A stretch of 47,056 nt of DNA from Clostridia bacterium (GTDB taxonomy: Bacteria > Bacillota > Clostridia > Oscillospirales > CAG-272): the NCBI GenBank assembly GCA_017452565.1, contig JAFTMF010000171.1, positions 1 to 47,056 on the forward strand, given 5' to 3'. The notes beneath the pieces were generated by a model. That model was given only the letters and a program-made list of their open reading frames with translations. It did not search any database and was not told the DNA's origin. A program made the position numbers and the translations under genes. The number at the start of each line of letters is the position of its first letter. Position 1 is the stretch's first letter. Shown here in pieces: positions 41,235-47,056 of this stretch.

Positions 41235-42194
41235 TCACGATTGTGACCGATAGCTCTCCCGCAGGTAGCAAGCGGTAGACAGAGCGCCGCCTACAACTCC
41301 CACCAGCAATCCTACAAACAGGAATGCCGCCAGCACGTAATACCACAAATATTCAAAGGGAATCAGCGTGATCAACGGGAATGTGTTGCCAACGTAAGTA
41401 AGACAAGCCTCGTACAGATACCACTGTACGCCGAATGCAGCCGCCGAGGAGAAAAATCCCAGCACCAGTCCCTGCATCAGGAAGGGCGCTTTGATGAACG
41501 CTCCGGTAGCACCAACGTAACGCATCACGGCCAGCTCCTGACTCCGTCCGAAAATTGCCAGACGGACGGTATTGATCAGGATAAACAGTCCACCCAGCAG
41601 CAGTGCGGTGAAAATTGCAAACCCTACTGTGCGGAGCACTTTCATCACCTTCTGTACGGTATCGGTTGCCGTATCGTGAAGCGCCGAATTGACCACGGGC
41701 GTAAAGGGAATGCTATCCTCTTCTTCGGTAGAACGGGTCAGCGAGAATTTCTGCAACTCCTCGATCACCGATGCGATCTCTCCGGACTCACCTGCCTCCA
41801 GCACGTAAGAATCCCGATACGGATTTTCGCCGGTTTGCAGAGAGTGGAAGAGCTGGGGATAATCCCGGAACCGCTCCATCTCGGCACGCAGTGCCTCTTC
41901 TTTGGAGACGAAGGTATATGCTTTCAGACTTCCGTCTTTCACGTATTCATCCAACGTTTTCTGTACCTGCGCAATTTCTTCCACGGTACAATCGGATTGC
42001 AGGAAGATTGCCGCTCGTCCCTTTGTAGACAGATCTGACAGATTGACGTCTACGGTATATTGGAGCAATCCCACGGTTCCCAGCATCACAAGGCTTCCCA
42101 TCAATGCAAGGATAGTGGCAATGCTCATGACCAGCGTATTGCCGATCTGAGAAAAACTTTTTGAAAAAGCAAAGGATAAGCTGAATTTCTTCAT
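41235..42194 (-). CDS. ftsX: Cell division ABC transporter permease-like protein FtsX
   Basis: 319 residues. Cytoplasmic N-terminus, first transmembrane helix with SIATILALMGSLVMLGTVGL, an external loop (VDVNLSDLSTKGRAAIFLQS onward), then three more helices, and FGRSQELAVMRYVGATGAFI at the cytoplasmic coupling region. FtsX does not transport; it passes FtsE ATPase action to an extracellular hydrolase regulator. ATG 42194 is 7 bases after the ftsE stop; the open frame upstream is antiparallel-free overlap with ftsE and not part of FtsX. Confidence 0.94.
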   Translation of the reverse strand: MKKFSLSFAFSKSFSQIGNTLVMSIATILALMGSLVMLGTVGLLQYTVDVNLSDLSTKGRAAIFLQSDCTVEEIAQVQKTLDEYVKDGSLKAYTFVSKEEALRAEMERFRDYPQLFHSLQTGENPYRDSYVLEAGESGEIASVIEELQKFSLTRSTEEEDSIPFTPVVNSALHDTATDTVQKVMKVLRTVGFAIFTALLLGGLFILINTVRLAIFGRSQELAVMRYVGATGAFIKAPFLMQGLVLGFFSSAAAFGVQWYLYEACLTYVGNTFPLITLIPFEYLWYYVLAAFLFVGLLVGVVGGALSTACYLRESYRSQS

Positions 42195-42201
42195 AACAGT
42201 A

Positions 42202-43506
42202 TCAGTCCTCCTCCTTTGCGGGCGCACCCTTGGCGGTGATGACCGGAATGACCATAGTAGGACTATCGTCAGTCTCATCGGCAGGTACTTCCCTGTTCTC
42301 CGTCTGAACGGGCAGAACAACGGTAGGCTCTTCGCATTCCTCAGAGTCAGCCGAAGGCTCAACAGGCTCGACAGACTCCGCAGATTCGGCAGGCGCCGTC
42401 TCCTGCGGCACTTCTTCTGCCGCCGGAATGGGCAGCCCCAGCATTTGCATCGCCGCAATTACCAAATCGTTGGCGGTGTGGGAATCCATTTCACCGGACG
42501 CCACCAAAGCCGACAGATCGTATTCGATGGTATCGCCGGTTGCATACACCGGTTCTTCCTCTACCAAAACGGGAACGGATACTTCCGCAGGTTCGGCAGA
42601 CGGGTCGGGAGTGGCTTCTTCAGATTCTGCAGAAGAGGCAGGATCAGCGGAATCGGTCGATTCCACGGGCAAGTCAACGGTCGGCAAAATGATGGGAACG
42701 ATGGGAATGGGCGCACCGGGGATCACCTCGGTGGCATCTACCATAGGAATCCGCACCGACTCGGTTGGCAATGCGTCTTCATCCACGGCAGGGGCCGTCT
42801 CCCCCTCCGAGCTATGCTCGATCAGATCGCCGGGAATATATGCGGCACGATCCTCCACAATCTGCCCGCGGTGCAAGCGCACGATGCGGTGGCCGAAGGA
42901 TTCAGCCAGCTCCCGATCGTGAGTCAGTACCACAACCGTTTTTTCATAACGGCTTTGGATTCTGCCAAACAGCTCCAGCAGATCTCTGCTTTCCACCGGG
43001 TCGATATTGCCGCAGGGCTCGTCCGCGATGATCACGTTGGGACCGCCTGCAATGGCACGTGCCAGCGCAACCCTCTGCTGCTCGCAGCCGGTAAGATCGC
43101 CGGGATAGCATTTCACCTTATCGGACAATTCTACCATTTGAAGCGATGCCATCACCTTAGTACGGATAGAGCCGGAGGGCTCTCCGGTGACTCGCAGAGC
43201 GAACGCTACGTTTTCATACACCGTTTTATCGGTAAACAAACGGAAATCCCGGAAAACAATGCCGATTTTTCGACGGTATTCTGGAATTTGTCTCCGTTTG
43301 ATGGTATCCAACCGCTGATCGGCTACCGAAATAGTGCCTTCGGTGGGTTTATCCTCGGCAATCAGCAGCTGCAGAAGAGTGGTTTTACCCGCTCCCGAGC
43401 CGCCCACGATGAACACGAACTCGCCTTTATTGATCTGCAGATTGACATCCATCAGAGAATAGTTGCCTTCTGCATAAGTTTTGGTTACATTCTTCAGTTC
43501 AATCAT
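42202..43506 (-). CDS. ftsE: Cell division ATPase FtsE with long acidic C-terminal extension and altered ATPase motifs
   Basis: 434 residues against about 228 for typical FtsE. Walker A GGSGAGKTT (35-43), Walker B VIIADEP (158-164) and H-loop LTHD (His196) are intact. The Q-loop Gln is Arg86 (VFRDFRL) and the signature LSGGE is LTGCE (138-142). From about 228 there is a Glu/Pro/Ala-rich tail with TEVIP (259), TVVLP (395) and TMVIP (417), all fitting the pThr-x-x-Ile/Leu pattern recognised by FHA domains, and a helical patch IEYDLSALVASGEMDS. It partners with ftsX next door. Whether the motif changes reduce ATP hydrolysis is unknown. Confidence 0.92.
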   Translation of the reverse strand: MIELKNVTKTYAEGNYSLMDVNLQINKGEFVFIVGGSGAGKTTLLQLLIAEDKPTEGTISVADQRLDTIKRRQIPEYRRKIGIVFRDFRLFTDKTVYENVAFALRVTGEPSGSIRTKVMASLQMVELSDKVKCYPGDLTGCEQQRVALARAIAGGPNVIIADEPCGNIDPVESRDLLELFGRIQSRYEKTVVVLTHDRELAESFGHRIVRLHRGQIVEDRAAYIPGDLIEHSSEGETAPAVDEDALPTESVRIPMVDATEVIPGAPIPIVPIILPTVDLPVESTDSADPASSAESEEATPDPSAEPAEVSVPVLVEEEPVYATGDTIEYDLSALVASGEMDSHTANDLVIAAMQMLGLPIPAAEEVPQETAPAESAESVEPVEPSADSEECEEPTVVLPVQTENREVPADETDDSPTMVIPVITAKGAPAKEED

Positions 43507-43529
43507 ATATTATTTTTAGATTCACTATA

Positions 43530-43625
43530 CAGACAAAACAGAGCCCACCGAAGCGGGAGACCGAGCGTCAGAAAAAACGGTCTGCACTGTCATTTCTGTC
43601 GCGTCGGTCTCTGCTACGGGCAAGC
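43530..43625 (-). promoter_or_regulatory. Structured leader upstream of ftsE
   Basis: Within the 135-base gap before ftsE the minus strand has GAGACCGA...TCGGTCTC arms with inner CAGAAA...TTTCTG pairing, then CCCGC-TTCG-GTGGG, a UUCG tetraloop hairpin. There is no T run. It may be an RNA regulatory structure or a partial attenuator. No clear promoter was seen. Confidence 0.45.
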
Positions 43626-43641
43626 CCATGTTTGTCGAGAC

Positions 43642-44730
43642 TTAATATTTAGTAGGCTTGGAAGAGAGATACTTCTTAACCATCAGCGCTACCTTAAAGG
43701 TGATAGCGTGCTCGAATTCTCTCAGATCCAGACCGGTGAGCTTACGGATCTTTTCCAGACGGTAAACCAGAGTGTTACGGTGAACGAACAGCTTTCTGGA
43801 GGTTTCGGATACGTTCAGGTTGTTCTCGAAGAATGCCTGAATGGTAGTGAGGGTTTCACGGTCCAGAGACTCCAGCGGTCCCTTCTTGAAGACTTCCTGC
43901 AGGAACATCTCGCAAAGAGAGGTAGGCAGCTGATAAATCAGACGGCCGATGCCCAGGTTATCGTAGCTGATGATATCCTTTTCGGTATCGAATACCTTAC
44001 CAACCTCCAGTGCAACCTGTGCTTCCTTGTAGGAACGGGACAGATCCTTGATATTGTCCACTACGGTACCGATACCGATGGAAACCTTGGAGTAGAACTC
44101 GGTGGAAATGGTATCGGAAATGGAGCGAGCCATCTTCTCAATGTCACGCATATCGTAATTGGGCTTGATTTCCTTTACCAGAACGCTGTCTCTCTCGCCA
44201 ACGCTGATGACGTAGTCCTTGTTCTTGCCGGGGAACATATTCTGCAGAACGTCGTAGGGGATTACGTCGTTCTTACCGGTGAATTTGATGAGGAATACTA
44301 CGCGGGAAACGTCACCTGCGAAGTGAAGCTCCTTGGACTTTATGTAAATATCGCTGGGAAGGATGTTGTCCAGAATGATGTTTTTAATAAAAGAAGATTT
44401 GTCGTGTTTTTCGTCGTAAAGGATCTTGATGTTGCCCAAAGAAATTGCCAGCAGCATAGACAGACGCTCAGCAGTCTTGTCCTCGCCTTCAACGAATACA
44501 ACGTATTCGCTCTTAGCGGCGCCTGCGCCCAGTGTACGGTAGGTATAACCGCCCAGCGTGGTCACCTCGGAGGTATAGGACAGCTCGTCCCGAACGCCCT
44601 GACGGATTTCACCGATCTTCACCAGCTCGCTGCAGGAAATAACTACCCCTGCCTCGTCCATAACGCCAATGACGCGGTCAACTGCATCCTTCATCTGATA
44701 AATAATACCCTGGAATAAGCGATTCGACAT
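43642..44730 (-). CDS. PucR/CdaR-type transcriptional regulator
   Basis: 362 residues. The middle has an atypical GGDEF-like region (FYSKVSIGIGTVVDNIKDLS, YKEAQVALEVG) and the C-terminus a PucR-type HTH (NLNVSETSRKLFVHRNTLVY, RLEKIRKLTGLDLREFEHA). In PucR, CdaR and related proteins this HTH controls sugar-diacid, purine or proline metabolism genes; no such genes are adjacent. GGAG precedes the ATG by 9 bases. Probably monocistronic. The ligand is unknown. Confidence 0.88.
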   Translation of the reverse strand: MSNRLFQGIIYQMKDAVDRVIGVMDEAGVVISCSELVKIGEIRQGVRDELSYTSEVTTLGGYTYRTLGAGAAKSEYVVFVEGEDKTAERLSMLLAISLGNIKILYDEKHDKSSFIKNIILDNILPSDIYIKSKELHFAGDVSRVVFLIKFTGKNDVIPYDVLQNMFPGKNKDYVISVGERDSVLVKEIKPNYDMRDIEKMARSISDTISTEFYSKVSIGIGTVVDNIKDLSRSYKEAQVALEVGKVFDTEKDIISYDNLGIGRLIYQLPTSLCEMFLQEVFKKGPLESLDRETLTTIQAFFENNLNVSETSRKLFVHRNTLVYRLEKIRKLTGLDLREFEHAITFKVALMVKKYLSSKPTKY

Positions 44731-44826
44731 AAAGAATGTCTCCTTTCAAATGACGGCAAGCAGATCGAACTGTTGTTTGATGAATCTGACAAGCCCGTAA
44801 ATTTCTTCTTGTTCAATACAACTATT

Positions 44827-44855
44827 ATTCTACACTATTTTTTGTAGAATTTCAA
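44827..44855 (-). promoter_or_regulatory. Promoter of the PucR/CdaR-type gene with overlapping dyad
   Basis: Minus-strand TTGAAA (44850-44855), 17-bp spacer, TAGAAT (44827-44832). The inverted repeat ATTCTACA...TGTAGAAT covers the spacer and -10, a plausible autoregulatory operator. The rest of the 217-base gap is AT-rich. Confidence 0.78.
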
Positions 44856-44947
44856 TAGGCAAATTAACATTTTTAATAAATTTTCTAAAAAAAATTTTCG
44901 GAATTTGAATGAAATGATGCCCAAAGTGGTCAAGTTATACAAACCGC

Positions 44948-45688
44948 TCACTCATAGAAGAAGGAAATTGCCGCCAGCACGTAGCCCGATGCCGTTTCGG
45001 TACGCAGAATGCGGGGCCCCAGTCCGCAGAGCTTGATCCCTGCCTCCACTGCCGCATCGGCTTCCCGGGGATCAAAGCCGCCCTCGGGGCCTACGAACAA
45101 GGAGAGGGTTGCAGGCGCAGACTCGGGGAGAAGCGCCGACAGAGACTGCGTTTTGCCCAGCTCTTCGTAGCAGAAGAGGGAAAGATCATCCGACTTTGCA
45201 GCAGCCACGGCTTCCTTGAAGGAGATCGGAGGGGCAACCTCGGGAAGAATGCCTCGTCCGCACTGCCCTGCCGCCTCGTTTGCAATTTTCTGCCATCGTG
45301 CGATCTTTTTATCGGCGTTGTCGCCCATTTTCATAATGCACCGTGCCGTGGTAACGGGAACAATGCGGGAAACGCCCAGCTCCACCGCTTTTTGGATAAT
45401 GGTATCCATTTTGTCGCCCTTGGCAAGCCCTTGATAGAGGGTGATTTTCACCGGCATCTCACGGGTGCTCTTGCGGGGTGCGGAAATCTCCACCTCCACC
45501 GCCGTGGGGGCGAGGGAGACGAGGGTACCGTCGTACTCTACCCCTGCGCCATCGCAGAGGGTGACTCCGTCGCCCACCCGCATCCGGAGGGAAAGGGAGA
45601 TATGACGGACATCGTCGCCGATAATGGTAACAAGATCCCCCGCAGATACGCCTTCAAAGGCGGCGGGAGGAAGAAAGAATCTGGGCAT
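44948..45688 (-). CDS. rsmE: 16S rRNA (uracil(1498)-N3)-methyltransferase
   Basis: 246 residues. N-terminal PUA-like domain (MPRFFLPPAAFEGVSAGDLV, DVRHISLSLRMRVGD), then a trefoil-knot methyltransferase: KAVELGVSRIVPVTTARCIM, LFVGPEGGFDPREADAA and LGPRILRTETASGYVLAAIS. Uses S-adenosylmethionine to methylate U1498 near the decoding site. Start MPRFF (45688) is set by GAGGT and by the family; the frame upstream is open only by chance. Own promoter at 45719-45747. Confidence 0.95.
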   Translation of the reverse strand: MPRFFLPPAAFEGVSAGDLVTIIGDDVRHISLSLRMRVGDGVTLCDGAGVEYDGTLVSLAPTAVEVEISAPRKSTREMPVKITLYQGLAKGDKMDTIIQKAVELGVSRIVPVTTARCIMKMGDNADKKIARWQKIANEAAGQCGRGILPEVAPPISFKEAVAAAKSDDLSLFCYEELGKTQSLSALLPESAPATLSLFVGPEGGFDPREADAAVEAGIKLCGLGPRILRTETASGYVLAAISFFYE

Positions 45689-45718
45689 AGGTTTGACCTC
45701 GATTTTGTAGTTTGCTCC

Positions 45719-45747
45719 ATTATAATACAGAGGCGCGAGGTTGTCAA
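45719..45747 (-). promoter_or_regulatory. Sigma-A promoter of rsmE
   Basis: Perfect consensus: TTGACA (45742-45747), 17-bp spacer, TATAAT (45719-45724), about 30 bases before the start codon. Confidence 0.93.
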
Positions 45748-45825
45748 GTTGGAAATTGTGAACGATTGAGGAAAATACAAAAGAGAGCGCCGTAGCGGCA
45801 GGAGATTGGATTCCTGCAAACAAAA

Positions 45826-45856
45826 AGTCAATCTCCCCAGTTTGGGTGAGATTGAC
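45826..45856 (-). terminator. Terminator after the DUF2695 gene
   Basis: Minus-strand stem AGTCAATCTC / GAGATTGACT with a loop of about 11 bases, followed by TTTTTG. Confidence 0.88.
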
Positions 45857-45863
45857 TGTTCGT

Positions 45864-46115
45864 TTATTCCTCTTCTTCGTCGTAGAGCTCGTCCTGATAG
45901 TCCTCGTAGCAGTTGAACACGACCTCACAGTCGCAATAGCCGCCCATTTCTTCCATTTCCGCGAGAATTGCTTCGTGCTGATCCTCAGGGAGATTGATTG
46001 CTAACCACTCCTTGGTGTATCTGAGGGTATTGTCGCATCCATCCTCTTCCAATTTCTCGTCTAAGTAATCGAAAAGCGAAGCTACCTGCTCCAAGCTCAA
46101 CAAATAGTTTTCCAT
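45864..46115 (-). CDS. DUF2695 family protein
   Basis: About 83 residues, acidic. Contains TKEWLAINLPEDQHEAIL and EMGGYCDCEVVFNCYED; GGYCDCEV is the diagnostic motif of DUF2695, whose role is unknown. The C-terminus is a run of Glu. The start is taken at MENYLLSLEQ (46115) with AGGAGG 8 bases upstream; a further in-frame ATG at 46157 lies upstream of it without a ribosome binding site. Confidence 0.85.
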   Translation of the reverse strand: MENYLLSLEQVASLFDYLDEKLEEDGCDNTLRYTKEWLAINLPEDQHEAILAEMEEMGGYCDCEVVFNCYEDYQDELYDEEEE

Positions 46116-46145
46116 AATGAGTTCCTCCTGAATGGTATTGCCATT

Positions 46146-46174
46146 AGTATAACACAAGCGAGCAACAAAAGCAA
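46146..46174 (-). promoter_or_regulatory. Promoter of the DUF2695 gene
   Basis: Minus-strand TTGCTT (46169-46174), 17-bp spacer, TATACT (46146-46151). AATGG-CAATA-CCATT just downstream forms a small dyad, possibly an operator. Confidence 0.75.
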
Positions 46175-46217
46175 GGCCTTGTATAGGATTGTATCCATTT
46201 TTTGCAGAAATATCGAA

Positions 46218-46243
46218 GCAAAAAAGACCGCCGTAGCGGTCTC
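46218..46243 (-). terminator. Terminator after the partial gene at the right edge
   Basis: Minus-strand stem AGACCGC / GGCGGTCT with a TAC loop, followed by six T, just after the stop at 46248. Confidence 0.87.
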
Positions 46244-46247
46244 TCTG

Positions 46248-47056
46248 TTATTGAATGTTTGTTAAAGCTTTTGCTTTTTCAAGAATTGAACGAAAGCGTT
46301 CCTCGTCCCGCACCGAATCAAACCACTCCCAACCGGTGGGAAGGGTCATCGTCTGCGCAAGCGGGTGGAGCCAATAGCGGATGCCCTTAAAATTAAAGCA
46401 ATATTTTTCGTTTGGCATAACGATATGATAATCTTCCTTCATAATCATCGTTTTTCCAAAAATCAGCGGATTTCCCAATTCGAGCGGCGTTTTATCGGGG
46501 ATTTGCGACCATCGTTCGTTAAGCGCATACACTTTTTCCAAATAAGCGTACCCTTTTTCGCACTCACCCAATCCAAAGTACCCTGCCGCCAACCGAATGT
46601 ATACATAGGCATATTCTCCGATCCATCCATCGGGAATTTCATCCTCATTTGCACGGTTTACCGCACAGTTCAACATACGCAAGTTCATTTCGTTCCACTC
46701 CACGCACAGTTCGGGATTCCCCCTGTAATCCGGATGCTTATTAAGCCGATCGAGAGCGTGCGCCACACGAAGGAAATTGCCGGCATATCGATACATCCAA
46801 TACTGTTCGTCATCTCCCATCAGTTTATAACGCTCCTCCCAAATGTCCAGTCGCTCTTCATGATAGAATCTTGTGTCACGCTTCATCCAATCGTCTACTT
46901 CGTTCTCGTCGCAGATCATACACATAGATTTTACTGCATTTCGACGAGAAACACTATCGGTACATTCCTTGAGAATACGTTCAACAATATCGTTCAACAG
47001 AGGTTTGTATTCCTCCAGTTTATCTCGATGGTGGCGGGTGATCTCGTGCATCAACG
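46248..47056 (-). CDS. Uncharacterised protein, N-terminus beyond the window
   Basis: 268 residues visible. Helical, with aromatic-rich stretches: ERYKLMGDDEQYWMYRYAGN, IGEYAYVYIRLAAGYFGLGE, YAYLEKVYALNERW and MKEDYHIVMPNEKYCFNFKG. The helix pairs suggest TPR-like repeats. Such C-terminal parts often follow an XRE HTH in clostridial regulators, but any HTH would lie outside the window. I do not recognise the family. The frame is open to the window edge, so the ATG at 47054 need not be the start. Confidence 0.75.
   Translation of the reverse strand, partial: LMHEITRHHRDKLEEYKPLLNDIVERILKECTDSVSRRNAVKSMCMICDENEVDDWMKRDTRFYHEERLDIWEERYKLMGDDEQYWMYRYAGNFLRVAHALDRLNKHPDYRGNPELCVEWNEMNLRMLNCAVNRANEDEIPDGWIGEYAYVYIRLAAGYFGLGECEKGYAYLEKVYALNERWSQIPDKTPLELGNPLIFGKTMIMKEDYHIVMPNEKYCFNFKGIRYWLHPLAQTMTLPTGWEWFDSVRDEERFRSILEKAKALTNIQ

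Noticed and set aside
1..47056. tRNA, rRNA, CRISPR arrays, insertion sequences, phage genes
   Set aside because: None were recognised by eye: no clover-leaf candidates with CCA-like ends, no regularly spaced repeats, no transposase or integrase motifs.

Overview
The window reads as chromosomal DNA of an anaerobic member of the Clostridia (Bacillota). Evidence: consensus TTGACA/TATAAT promoters and AGGAGG ribosome binding sites, a complete S10-spc-alpha ribosomal super-operon with zinc-type S14, S4, L24, L36 and adenylate kinase, an O2-sensitive glycyl radical enzyme with its radical-SAM activase, the DUF4364 and DUF2695 families, and a paired B12-binding radical SAM protein/DUF2344 protein. 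A gut-type Oscillospirales-like lineage is my guess; nothing in the sequence proves it. Nearly every gene lies on the minus strand. The only plus-strand genes I accept are an AbrB-like regulator (24319-24579) and a small membrane protein (34310-34609).

Layout. Positions 1-3444 hold two neighbouring genes that each join a DNA-binding domain to an enzyme-like domain: a MerR head running (through an apparent -1 frameshift) into an FGGY sugar kinase, behind a textbook 19-bp-spacer MerR operator-promoter, and an XRE head fused to an ADP-ribosylglycohydrolase. Positions 3540-8145 form one operon: glycyl radical enzyme (broken by one apparent single-base deletion), aldo/keto reductase, glycyl-radical activase and GNAT acetyltransferase, with promoter and terminator visible. 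Positions 8232-24069 are the ribosomal super-operon rpsJ to rplQ with secY, adk, map, infA, rpmJ and rpoA. It shows three oddities: an in-frame UGA at the fourth zinc cysteine of rpsN, a hairpin-rich 136-nt spacer after rpsN, and an infA that can only start on CUG (or AUU).

Positions 24235-30210 carry the abrB-like gene, the DUF2344/radical-SAM pair, a membrane protein resembling a P-type ATPase without its catalytic motifs, and rlmB. Positions 30241-34075 carry a zinc-ribbon protein, a sigma-70-family factor, a DUF4364 protein and an orphan peptide-binding lipoprotein. Positions 34619-43506 look like one long transcription unit for division and housekeeping: ftsE (odd ATPase motifs and a 205-residue acidic tail), ftsX, an EnvC-like coiled-coil/LytM protein that keeps the zinc ligands but not the catalytic histidines, a CtpA-type protease, a stand-alone Gre coiled coil, greA, lysS, murI and a membrane-anchored hypothetical protein. 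The right end carries a PucR/CdaR-type regulator, rsmE, a DUF2695 protein and a partial uncharacterised protein.

The best candidates for undescribed biology are the paired HTH-enzyme fusions, the CxE-lacking glycyl radical operon, the stand-alone Gre coiled coil beside greA, the pseudo P-type ATPase, the FtsEX/dead-LytM module, and the UGA in rpsN. Two frameshifts and one nonsense codon in otherwise well-conserved genes mean that read-level checking should come first. No tRNA, rRNA, CRISPR array or insertion sequence was seen.
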